A stretch of DNA of 64,000 nt from Paraglaciecola mesophila (GTDB lineage Bacteria > Pseudomonadota > Gammaproteobacteria > Enterobacterales > Alteromonadaceae), in the NCBI RefSeq assembly GCF_009906955.1, contig NZ_CP047656.1:3595001-3659000 (forward strand). The letters run 5' to 3'. The notes below the pieces were generated by a model. It had not been told where the DNA came from. It did no database searches and worked only from the letters and a program-made list of their open reading frames with translations. Below are positions 35,993-44,296 of the stretch, piece after piece (within the stretch, counting starts at the first letter, position 1; each line of letters starts with the position of its first letter). The position numbers and the translations under genes were made by a program.

Positions 35993-36158
35993 TGAAAGCC
36001 ATAAATAAGCGAAGCGCATAAGTAAGCAACGCGCATAGTGTGCGCAGCACATAAAGTGCACGCAGTGCATAAAGTGGCTGAAAGCCATAAATAAGCGAAG
36101 CGCATAAGTAAGCAACGCGCATAGTGTGCGCAGCACATAAGGTCGCCGCTGGCCATAA
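35940..36158 (+). repeat. Array of mini-hairpins with three-base loops
   Basis: A run of tiny inverted repeats, each followed by a TAA-rich spacer: TGCAC-GCA-GTGCA, TGGCT-GAA-AGCCA, GC-GAA-GC, GC-AAC-GC and TGTGC-GCA-GCACA. This set of five occurs twice as an exact 86-bp tandem duplication (35971-36056 and 36057-36142). It is preceded by GGCAT-GG-ATGCC and followed by a decayed unit. The stems differ but the loops do not. d(GCGNAGC) hairpins are known to be exceptionally stable. Confidence 0.85.
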
Positions 36159-36170
36159 ATCAAAGACAAT

Positions 36171-36194
36171 AAAAAACCCGCCGGAGCGGGTTTT
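36171..36194 (-). terminator. Original groEL terminator, now displaced
   Basis: A perfect 9-bp stem (AAAACCCGC/GCGGGTTTT) with loop CGGA, followed on the minus strand by a T run. It lies about 30 bp beyond the copy of the groEL 3' end at 36225-36247. Before the island inserted, it would have been the transcription terminator of the groESL operon. Confidence 0.8.
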
Positions 36195-36224
36195 CTAAGA
36201 TTTCAAAGCGGAGCTTTGAGAAAC

Positions 36225-36247
36225 ATGATTACATCATGCCGCCCATT
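36225..36247 (-). other. Attachment site, distal copy (groEL 3' end duplicate)
   Basis: 23 bp identical to 54167-54189, beginning ATGATTACATCATGCCGCCC. On the minus strand it encodes the MGGMM-stop tail of GroEL. It is the distal end of the integrated element. Confidence 0.88.
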
Positions 36248-36353
36248 ATCGACATATAACATTGTTTTTTAAAACGATTTATAGAAACAAAAAAACCAAT
36301 ACCCCAAAATATACCCCGAACAATGTAAACTTAATGATGATTAACGATAAGCT

Positions 36354-37307
36354 TTATTTTTTTGTGATTTTTGGACCAAAGTAAACAATCTGGATGTCTT
36401 TCTGCTCTGGAGGTATAGGCCATTCAAAATAAACTCTAACCTGAGGCGTTTTAATTTTTCCATGAAAACTATACTTCTTACTTTTTTGGTCTCTGGAGTC
36501 TAGAAACTTTAAGTCATGTTCAAAATTTTTCTTATCCTCATCGGTTTCGTCTGAGAACCAAGCTTTTCTCCCTCTAAAAAACTCACTAAGTATCTCTATT
36601 GTTCGCTTAGTCGCTTCGCCCTTTTCGGTTCTGCTCGATAAGTACTCTTCTAATACTCTACAAAGCTCATCCATTCGCTCAAAAACAGTTCTGTTATAAG
36701 GAAGCGTGGAAATCTGGTCAATTAGCTCAGGTGAGAACAATAAATGAACGTATTTACTTTCCAGTACATTTAGAGCAGTTTGCCAATTTACAGGTAGAGG
36801 GAGTGCCGTTTTACTAGAGGCAATTAACTGCTCTTCGCTCCACAAATTGACAATTTCATAATTACCGAAAACTTGTTCTGATAAACCATGTTGCACTGCA
36901 AGTGGGCTCTGGCTGTATTCTCCCGAAAAACTATAGGATGTTACGTCCTGTTCCATTATGACTTTGCGTCCGCACTCCCCCAGCCCTAAATCAGTGACAT
37001 CTATATTGTTGTGCTCGAAATAATCATCTTCCTGAAAGGTCCTCCTATCACACCAGAACGGCCCTTTTTTACTTACCCACGCCATAATCTGTACTTTTAA
37101 ATCTCTGGGGGCCTTATCAAGTACTAACTGTGAGAAGGTTTTATCTCCTAAAACTTTTATATCACCAATATTTCTAGGGCATAAGAAACTGTCATTTATA
37201 TTTTTGTAACTAAATCTCAATTTTATTATTTTTTCTATGTCGGAGACAAAATCATGTACTTCGTGATATCTACCTTCGAGTGACAAATCATTCAGAATCC
37301 ATTCCAT
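36354..37307 (-). CDS. Hypothetical protein, third gene of a DUF262/AAA set
   Basis: About 317 residues from the ATG at 37307. An ATG at 37322 that overlaps the upstream gene is also possible. It starts MEWILNDLSLEGRYHEVHDF and has no signal peptide, membrane helix or recognised catalytic motif. A mid-protein helix (NRTVFERMDELCRVLEEYLSS) and an aromatic C-terminus (VRVYFEWPIPPEQKDIQIVYFGP) stand out. It is the last gene of the operon, directly after an AAA ATPase, with TGA-ACGCA-ATG spacing at the junction, so it is probably an effector or regulator partner. Confidence 0.7.
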   Translation of the reverse strand: MEWILNDLSLEGRYHEVHDFVSDIEKIIKLRFSYKNINDSFLCPRNIGDIKVLGDKTFSQLVLDKAPRDLKVQIMAWVSKKGPFWCDRRTFQEDDYFEHNNIDVTDLGLGECGRKVIMEQDVTSYSFSGEYSQSPLAVQHGLSEQVFGNYEIVNLWSEEQLIASSKTALPLPVNWQTALNVLESKYVHLLFSPELIDQISTLPYNRTVFERMDELCRVLEEYLSSRTEKGEATKRTIEILSEFFRGRKAWFSDETDEDKKNFEHDLKFLDSRDQKSKKYSFHGKIKTPQVRVYFEWPIPPEQKDIQIVYFGPKITKK

Positions 37308-37312
37308 TGCGT

Positions 37313-38410
37313 TCAACCCCATCCATTTAGTCTTGCTATATCTTTATCAGTTTGGTCAAAAAAGCCGTCGGGCCACATATCTAAATTGCCTTTCGGATCA
37401 ATTTGAGGCGAGGAGATTAATGGTGACTCATCTTCCTCATCATTTTTTGGCTCAAAGAAGTGGATCGCAACATCTGTATTAGCAATTTTTTTATCAGCCA
37501 CGGCAAGTCTCACACCATTCAAAACATGATCACTGTGCGTTTCGCAGACAACCTGAACACCTGAGGCAGCCATAGTCCCTAAGAAGTACCCAATTTTTGA
37601 TTGTCCCAACGGGTGTAGGTGCGCTTCTGGGCTATCGACAATTAAAATCTGACCTTCTCTTGCTAGTAAACCAGCAACTAAAATTGGGAACGCATATGTA
37701 AGACCATACCCTATATTTGCGGGTCGTTTAAATTGCTGTTGTTTGCTAGTTCTCAGTTCGAGTTTTACGAGTGGTAGCCGCTCCAGCTGTTCTACACTCG
37801 CCTCTGCACCGGGAAATATTTCGTTAGCCCAAGCATTGAACTGACGTCTCAGTGTAGTAGCGGACTCGTTTTGATTTTGCTTAGAAAGTGGAAGCTCTTC
37901 GTCGACAAATTTTGAAAACCACCAAGGCGCAAATTGACCGCATTCACCTGCATCGGCGTGAATAGGGAAAGATGTACTTGGAATTGGATATACGTCTAGC
38001 GTTCCATTTCTTGATGCACTTATAAAAATGGTTTCATTTAACATGTCAAAAATTTCTGGCGAATCACTTTGTTCATCTACCAAGTAAGGTAATGAAATAG
38101 CCTCTCTTACACTCGCGTCTAATGTGAGAGCTAGTTTGCTAGTTTCATTAGAATAAGAAATTTTGATTTTCTTCTCTGTTCCGAAGTGACATCTAACATC
38201 ACCCACAGTCCCTAGCTTCACACACTCTCCATTTAGAGGTGCAGATAACTGACCACTTGAATTTTTCTCAAGCTGACGACCCAAAAGCAACGTCTGAATG
38301 GCGCTAGATTTACCTGCTGCGTTAAAACCTGTGAATAGAGTCAGTTTCTCAATCGGAATATTTTGTTTTTTAAAACATTTAAAATTTTCTACATAGATAT
38401 TCTTAAGCAT
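37313..38410 (-). CDS. AAA ATPase with DUF3696-like C-terminus
   Basis: A 365-residue ABC/SMC-type ATPase. It opens IYVENFKCFKKQNIPIEKLTLFTGFNAAGKSSAI with Walker A GFNAAGKSS near residue 28. It also has a signature-like RPANIGYGLTYAFPILVAGLLA, Walker B ILIVDSPEAHLHPLGQSKI and switch His ETHSDHVLNGVRLA, and ends GNLDMWPDGFFDQTDKDI, the DUF3696 pattern. Such ATPases resemble OLD-family and other defence ATPases. It follows the DUF262 gene by 12 bp. AGGAAAAA precedes the ATG. Function as a sensor or effector motor is inferred. Confidence 0.85.
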   Translation of the reverse strand: MLKNIYVENFKCFKKQNIPIEKLTLFTGFNAAGKSSAIQTLLLGRQLEKNSSGQLSAPLNGECVKLGTVGDVRCHFGTEKKIKISYSNETSKLALTLDASVREAISLPYLVDEQSDSPEIFDMLNETIFISASRNGTLDVYPIPSTSFPIHADAGECGQFAPWWFSKFVDEELPLSKQNQNESATTLRRQFNAWANEIFPGAEASVEQLERLPLVKLELRTSKQQQFKRPANIGYGLTYAFPILVAGLLAREGQILIVDSPEAHLHPLGQSKIGYFLGTMAASGVQVVCETHSDHVLNGVRLAVADKKIANTDVAIHFFEPKNDEEDESPLISSPQIDPKGNLDMWPDGFFDQTDKDIARLNGWG

Positions 38411-38422
38411 TTTTTTCCTATA

Positions 38423-39820
38423 CTATCTTTTGTTTAGTCCCTTTGCCTGCTCTGTTAATTTTGAAATCAGTAAGTCTTTGTTAAGTTTTTCTAAAGAAAA
38501 CGGTTCGAGTGCTACTACTAATTCAAAATAAAGATCGCTTTGAACATCTTCTTTTTTCCACCAATCAGTGAGTTTTTTAACACTTTCCACTTTCGAATAG
38601 AATTGCTTTGATATTGCTAAAATATCTTCTTTGTTAATAAAATATCCAATCGCCAAAAAATGTTCCTCGACAATATCCATATAGATAATTTCATCAATAG
38701 ACAAGCTAGCATCACTACTTAGCACCTTATTAGCTAGCCTGTGTCGCGCCTTCGCTTCAATAGTATTGTTAGTCGAAAATGAAATAGACGATATGAACTT
38801 GTCGTAATCCATTAGTCTACAGATTCTTTTCTTGACCAAGTCTTTTGGCAACTCACTTAAAGTGTTTTGGTTTAAGGCTATTTGAGAGGCTAGGGCATCA
38901 AACAGAGAGATATTAAGAACTGAGCGAGAATTTTCCTTGTCGCCTTTTACAAGCGACTTTCTAAATGAATGTTTGCCAAAAAGAGTATAACTCATCGTCA
39001 TTGCACTGCTGAAATCATCCGCCATTTTTATTAGCTCTTGATCTTCCATTTTATTCATTTCACTAAGTGCGTCCGCAAGAAATTCCTCCATATCCCCTTT
39101 GTACGTTTGATACCCTAATATATAAAACGCGCAAAACCTATTTATGACCTCTCTATCTCTCATTGACTTAGTGCGTAAAGACTTCCCTGTGGCATCTAAA
39201 AAGCTTGTCATCTCTGAGGCATCTTTTAACCATTTGGTTGACTTCCCCGAGTAAAGACAATTCCTCATTTGTTGTCGCGTTAATGGCTCACCGCTATTGA
39301 CTCTTTCAAAGATATCTAACCTAGCTCTCTCTGGTGCTTTGGGATCAAGTATGTAAAGTGTAAGTTGAGTGTCTTCAATTCTTTCCTGCAAATGAATAGG
39401 CAACTCTTCAAATTTCTTCCCCGATATAATTGAGTCAGGATCTGAACTCCCAACATCTTTAAGAGCGAATTTATTATTTAAATATCGATGAAAAGTGGTA
39501 AGTCTTTGTAATCCATCGACTACAATAATTTTCCCATCAGTGTCTTCTGCAACATACAGGACAGGAAGTGGTATACGCATTAAACTAGACTCAATCAACC
39601 TTGATTGCTTAGTTGGATTCCAAACAAAATCTCTCTGGAAATCAGGATCTAATTTGTATCTACCCTTATCTATACGATTAACTATGTCCCCGACTGTTCG
39701 AGGTTCTTTTCTTACAAAAACCGTGTCTAGTGGATAGTCACCCCAAGATTCAGAGGGTGTTTCGTCTAATCCTTCAATCTTTTCTTTTTCTTCTTTTTCA
39801 ACATTGTCGTTAGTTTCCAT
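38423..39820 (-). CDS. DUF262 (ParB-like/GmrS-type) domain protein
   Basis: About 465 residues from the ATG at 39820, 22 bp after hsdR. A longer frame would overlap hsdR by 86 bp and is not preferred. The DUF262 domain lies near residues 40-260: VGDIVNRIDKGRYKLDPDFQRDFVW, SLMRIPLPVLYVAE and the NTP-binding/nuclease motif IIVVDGLQRLTTFHRY. DUF262 is the GmrS half of the modification-dependent GmrSD endonuclease. The C-terminal half shows no DUF1524 HNH signature, so it is not a complete GmrSD protein. Its place within a restriction operon suggests defence. Confidence 0.85.
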   Translation of the reverse strand: METNDNVEKEEKEKIEGLDETPSESWGDYPLDTVFVRKEPRTVGDIVNRIDKGRYKLDPDFQRDFVWNPTKQSRLIESSLMRIPLPVLYVAEDTDGKIIVVDGLQRLTTFHRYLNNKFALKDVGSSDPDSIISGKKFEELPIHLQERIEDTQLTLYILDPKAPERARLDIFERVNSGEPLTRQQMRNCLYSGKSTKWLKDASEMTSFLDATGKSLRTKSMRDREVINRFCAFYILGYQTYKGDMEEFLADALSEMNKMEDQELIKMADDFSSAMTMSYTLFGKHSFRKSLVKGDKENSRSVLNISLFDALASQIALNQNTLSELPKDLVKKRICRLMDYDKFISSISFSTNNTIEAKARHRLANKVLSSDASLSIDEIIYMDIVEEHFLAIGYFINKEDILAISKQFYSKVESVKKLTDWWKKEDVQSDLYFELVVALEPFSLEKLNKDLLISKLTEQAKGLNKR

Positions 39821-39842
39821 TAACCATCCACCATCTAGGTTC

Positions 39843-42800
39843 TTATTTGTGTCTCTTGAAGTTTTCAGCCTGCTCAAATATTTCTTTGTAGACTTCGTCT
39901 CTATCGATAGGAGGGTATCCCCACTCATCCAATAATATGATTAGGTCAAAGTGCAGTTCAGCTTTTATATCGTCGCGTTTGTTCCAGTCCGTGTATTTAG
40001 CTTTGTCATCAATTACCTTTTTTACTTCTTTGGAAAGGTCGAGCAACCGATTTTCTGGGTAAGTAAAGTCATACTTTTTGGCTAATGTTATGAGGATGTC
40101 ATAAAACGCTTTTTCTTCGAAGTCTATGCCCATCTCACCAAATGATGCCATCTCTTCTCGTAATTCATTATATAAATTTATTATTTCATCGGAAAAGTCG
40201 TTAATCACTTCTGAACGCAAAACATCTTGTTCATCTCGTTCATTATATTTCTCTACCAACGCATTCATCTTTTTAGAAAAGTCGATACCTTTTACTTTGT
40301 TAGTTTTTTTAAACTCTCCAATGGCTTTTGCTAGCATCTGTTGCAGCAATTGTAATTTAGTATTTGGCTGTTTTATGACCTCTAACTTCGCTAAATAATC
40401 ATTGTCGAAAATATCTATCTCTCCGCCGTCTTTCTCACCGAGTTTAAATATTTCCTCTACACCATCACTAACCAATGCATCTTTAACTAAATCTCTAACT
40501 TTTCTATTCATTTGATCGACATCAGGTGCTCCACCTGTTGTTATCTTGAATACTATTGTCCTAACAGCAAGATAGTAGTGGACTTTATCTTTGTGAACTT
40601 GGGTAAGCTCACTACTACCAACACAAATATCGTAGGCTGACTTCAGACGTTTTGTCAGATCCATAAACGTCTTTTCGTGCTTCTTCGTTCTCAAAACAAA
40701 GTCAGCTGAGGCGTTTAGGCAATGCAACTGTTCCAGCGCTGTGCCAGTGAAATAAGGTGTAGTGTCGAACTTATGAAATAATGCATCCAAGAGGCTGAGG
40801 TGATCTTTTACGATAATTACTGATTGCTTGATATCTTCCAAGTTCTGCGCTTGCCCACCAGTATATTGGGAAAGAGCTAGATTCATCTGCTTCTTAATAC
40901 CGATATAATCGACTACTAAGCCATTCTCCTTACCTTCGAATTTTCGATTAACTCTCGAAATAGTTTGAATGAGATTATGCTTTTGAAGTGGCTTATCAAT
41001 GTAGATGGTATCTAGAAAAGGTACATCGAAGCCCGTAAGCCACATATCTACGACGATTGCAATTTTGAAGTTAGATTTACCGTTTTTGAATTGACGATCT
41101 AGCTCTTTTCGATACTCTTTATTGCCTAGCTTGTTCCATAAGTCTTTAGCATCGTCTTTATTACGAGTCATAATCATCTTGACCCGCTCCATCGGCTTAA
41201 CTTTTTTCTTATCATTTTCTGATAGGGTTGCACCGTCTTCACAGACTTTTACATCATCCCATTCAGGACGAAGCTCAAGCAATTCTTTGTAAAACTGATA
41301 GGCGATTTCACGACTACTACAAACGAACATTGCTTTGCCTTTCTGTGTCGTCCCTTCCTCAACTCGCTTTTCGTAATGCTCCACAAAGTCGGCTGCAATG
41401 GCTGCTATCCTGTCGGGGTCACCAAGGATAGTCGATATGCTCGCCATTGTTTTTTTGCTTTTCTCAATTTGATACTCGTTCGTGCCTGCTTCTTCACATT
41501 CTTTATAATACTTTTCCACTTGTTCAAGTTGCTTTCCATCAAGCAACACTTTTGCCGCTCGACCTTCATAAACAATACGAACAGTAATTTCATCATAAAC
41601 CGACTCTGTCATTGTATAGCTATCTACAACCGCACCAAATACATCCAGCGTTGCGTCAATCGGTGTACCAGTAAAGCCGACATAAGTAGCGTTTGGTAAA
41701 GAATCGTGAAGATACTTAGCAAAGCCGAAAGTTTTTTTCACTCCGTCTTCAGTGACTGTAATTTTCTGTTCTAAATTGGTTTGACTACGGTGTGCTTCAT
41801 CCGAGATACAAATGACGTTAGTTCGCTCCGTCAGCAGCTCCAAATCTTCAGTAAACTTATGAATAGTAGTCAGGAAAACACCACCACTTTTACGTCCCTT
41901 TAGGTGCTCTCGGAGTTCAGCGCGGCTCTCTACGCTAATGATGTTTTGATCACCAACATAACCTTTTGCATTGGTGAATTGACCTGAAAGCTGATCATCC
42001 AGATCTGTACGGTCAGTAATGAGAATTATGGTTGGGCTACCCAATTCGACATCTTTCATCAGTAGGCGAGATAAGAACAACATTGTGTAACTCTTACCAC
42101 AACCAGTCGCACCGAAATAAGTACCACCTTTACCGTCACCACTCACCAACTTACCGTGCTCATCAAAGCACTTCATATGTTGTTTGATATTAGAAAAAAG
42201 CTTTGTTGCTGCGTAATACTGAGGATAACGACAAACAATTTTTTCTTGCTTGCTTGAGGTATCAGGTAAGTAGATAAAGTGACGTATCACATCAGTAAGG
42301 CGCTTCTTATTAAACAAGCCGCTGATCATCGTAAACAGTGAATCAATACCGTCTTTGTCTAGTTTCTCTTCACCCGTAATTTTACGCCAAGAGTAAAAGA
42401 ACTCATATGAGGCAAAGTACGATCCCATTTTGCTGTTCACACCATCACTAATTACGCACAGAGCGTTGTATTTGAATAATTCAGGGATATCTCGATCATA
42501 ACGAGTGGTCAGCTGTTTATACGCATCATAGATAGTCGCTTCTCCACGAATGGCACTCTTAAATTCAAATACCACAAGAGGTAAGCCATTGATGTATAGA
42601 ATCCCGTCAGGGATACGCAGCTCATAGCCTTGTATCTCCATTTGGTTAACGATGCGATAAATATTACCGTCTTGCTTTGGTAAGTAACTCAAACTCGATT
42701 CTGCTACTTCTAGCTGGTCACTACCCTCTGATTTAAAAGCAGCAACAACTCTCTCAAAGTTAATAAGCTGAATGTATAAATCTTTCTGGCTTGCATCTTC

Positions 42801-43082
42801 ACGCTTGAGCAAAAAGCCATCAGAGACAAACTTCATTATGGCTTTGTTGGTATCGTAGAGATCTGAAGCTGGAAGGTACTCAAGCTTATGGATAATTCGG
42901 TCTATCTCATAGGCTGTAATACCTTCTGCTTGATAACGTTTAGCTAGAAATTCACGAAGATCGGACTTAATCAGCACATCTTCAGGTGCTCGCTCAATCG
43001 TCTCACCACGAGTGTGTGGATAGCCTTCTTTCCCTAGCAGTTCAATAATGGCTTGTTCTAGCCTTTCTTCTGTGAATTTCAT
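39843..43082 (-). CDS. hsdR: Type I restriction enzyme, R subunit
   Basis: About 1079 residues from the ATG at 43082. A TTG three codons upstream overlaps hsdS. It cleaves DNA after ATP-driven translocation in the HsdR2M2S complex. The N-terminal nuclease motif is GLPLVVFEFKSA (E-x-K). The SF2 motor has Walker A FGATGCGKSYTM, motif Ia IILITDRTDLDDQL, motif II CISDEAHRS, motif III YVGFTGTP, motif V VDMWLTGFDVPFLDT and motif VI TISRVNRKF. The C-terminus binds the methylase core. No frameshift is seen, so the system looks intact. Confidence 0.95.
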   Translation of the reverse strand: MKFTEERLEQAIIELLGKEGYPHTRGETIERAPEDVLIKSDLREFLAKRYQAEGITAYEIDRIIHKLEYLPASDLYDTNKAIMKFVSDGFLLKREDASQKDLYIQLINFERVVAAFKSEGSDQLEVAESSLSYLPKQDGNIYRIVNQMEIQGYELRIPDGILYINGLPLVVFEFKSAIRGEATIYDAYKQLTTRYDRDIPELFKYNALCVISDGVNSKMGSYFASYEFFYSWRKITGEEKLDKDGIDSLFTMISGLFNKKRLTDVIRHFIYLPDTSSKQEKIVCRYPQYYAATKLFSNIKQHMKCFDEHGKLVSGDGKGGTYFGATGCGKSYTMLFLSRLLMKDVELGSPTIILITDRTDLDDQLSGQFTNAKGYVGDQNIISVESRAELREHLKGRKSGGVFLTTIHKFTEDLELLTERTNVICISDEAHRSQTNLEQKITVTEDGVKKTFGFAKYLHDSLPNATYVGFTGTPIDATLDVFGAVVDSYTMTESVYDEITVRIVYEGRAAKVLLDGKQLEQVEKYYKECEEAGTNEYQIEKSKKTMASISTILGDPDRIAAIAADFVEHYEKRVEEGTTQKGKAMFVCSSREIAYQFYKELLELRPEWDDVKVCEDGATLSENDKKKVKPMERVKMIMTRNKDDAKDLWNKLGNKEYRKELDRQFKNGKSNFKIAIVVDMWLTGFDVPFLDTIYIDKPLQKHNLIQTISRVNRKFEGKENGLVVDYIGIKKQMNLALSQYTGGQAQNLEDIKQSVIIVKDHLSLLDALFHKFDTTPYFTGTALEQLHCLNASADFVLRTKKHEKTFMDLTKRLKSAYDICVGSSELTQVHKDKVHYYLAVRTIVFKITTGGAPDVDQMNRKVRDLVKDALVSDGVEEIFKLGEKDGGEIDIFDNDYLAKLEVIKQPNTKLQLLQQMLAKAIGEFKKTNKVKGIDFSKKMNALVEKYNERDEQDVLRSEVINDFSDEIINLYNELREEMASFGEMGIDFEEKAFYDILITLAKKYDFTYPENRLLDLSKEVKKVIDDKAKYTDWNKRDDIKAELHFDLIILLDEWGYPPIDRDEVYKEIFEQAENFKRHK

Positions 43083-43087
43083 TGCGT

Positions 43088-44296
43088 TCAATTCGTTGCT
43101 AATTTACTTAAAATAATTGATCTTAGCTCTTTCAGTTTTTGCGAAGTTTGGGCTAGGGCTTCAATCTTTGAAAAGATGACCTCAGCGATACCCTCAAACT
43201 TGGCAAGCACACCTTCAGATGGAACTAAAACCAAAAACTCTTCAATATCTGCCTTTGTTAGAGCTTGTCGAGTAGAAGCACCTTCACTGGTCCCTAATAA
43301 TCTAGACTTATAGTTCGAACTAGCTAAGGCACACTGCAAGTAATAGGACATCTCTAAGTTTGGTCGAATTATCATCACGTGTTGGTTTACTCTGGCGGGT
43401 AAAACCGAATTTGGCACAACGCAACAGCGAGCAACAGAAACCCCCGTAATATTGATAAGTACATCTCTAGGTTCAATTTCTACATTTGCCAGCTTTTTAG
43501 CTTGAACATCATCAATGAATGCAAGATCTTCGTACACAAACTGATAATCGTGTACATTCATACTACGAATAAGAGAAATACCTTGGGATTTGTATGCCCC
43601 TTTACCACCTCTTGGCGTTGAACCGCTGCCAATTTTAGATGCCAGCTCATCAATGCGCTTAAGAGCCCAGTCCTTTGGTACTAGAGGAAAGTCAATGTTT
43701 TTTGTTTCAACCAAAGCAACTGATTCATCAGGTATAGAAAAATCAACAAACCACTGTTTGTAAATAGCTTGAGCGGTATCTTCTAGCTTTTGAGTTAGTT
43801 GCTTGTTAAGTGCAATACGGTCATTCACCACATTGTATTCACGCACGATTTCACGCTGCTTCTCGATAGATGGGACTGGTAGCTCAACTTCACACATCTC
43901 ATCATAATCAAAAAACTCGTGAGCGCTGCCGTGACTCTTAAATCGTGCATAACGGTCAAACTCAGGTCGTCTAAACCACATCATTAAGTACTGAGGATCT
44001 AGTTTATTCGCATCCTTGACCTCAAAAATTCGGTATGACGGAGATACAATACACGTATCACCATCCCTAAGCGCTATAGAGATCTTATCTCCATTTCGTG
44101 TCGTTGCTCGATTAAAAGCAAACTGGTTTTTCTCCACAATCCTATATTTGGACAGGTCGATACCATTTAAGTTTGTCTTAGCTTTTACAAAGTACTTAGC
44201 GTTGTTTATGCCCAGTAAATTATTATATTTTAACGCTTTGTTAGGTAGGCCTTTTTGGACTATATAGTCACCAAGCCTCTTATAGTTTGATTTCAT
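43088..44296 (-). CDS. hsdS: Type I restriction enzyme, specificity subunit
   Basis: A 402-residue specificity protein with two target-recognition domains separated by conserved helical spacers. The first half ends EKQREIVREYNVVNDRIALNKQLTQKLEDTAQAIYKQWFVDF. The second TRD starts LVPKDWALKRIDELASKIGSGSTP and ends in a helix (LAKFEGIAEVIFSKIEALAQTSQKLKEL). The recognised bipartite DNA sequence cannot be predicted here. It overlaps hsdM by 17 bp and ends 5 bp before hsdR. Confidence 0.93.
   Translation of the reverse strand: MKSNYKRLGDYIVQKGLPNKALKYNNLLGINNAKYFVKAKTNLNGIDLSKYRIVEKNQFAFNRATTRNGDKISIALRDGDTCIVSPSYRIFEVKDANKLDPQYLMMWFRRPEFDRYARFKSHGSAHEFFDYDEMCEVELPVPSIEKQREIVREYNVVNDRIALNKQLTQKLEDTAQAIYKQWFVDFSIPDESVALVETKNIDFPLVPKDWALKRIDELASKIGSGSTPRGGKGAYKSQGISLIRSMNVHDYQFVYEDLAFIDDVQAKKLANVEIEPRDVLINITGVSVARCCVVPNSVLPARVNQHVMIIRPNLEMSYYLQCALASSNYKSRLLGTSEGASTRQALTKADIEEFLVLVPSEGVLAKFEGIAEVIFSKIEALAQTSQKLKELRSIILSKLATN

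Noticed and set aside
38423..39820. Complete GmrSD type IV restriction enzyme
   Set aside because: Only the DUF262 half is evident. No DUF1524 HNH motif was found in the remainder.
39820..39928. N-terminal extension of the DUF262 protein
   Set aside because: It overlaps the hsdR coding sequence out of frame, and a better-placed ATG with a GGTGG site follows the hsdR stop.
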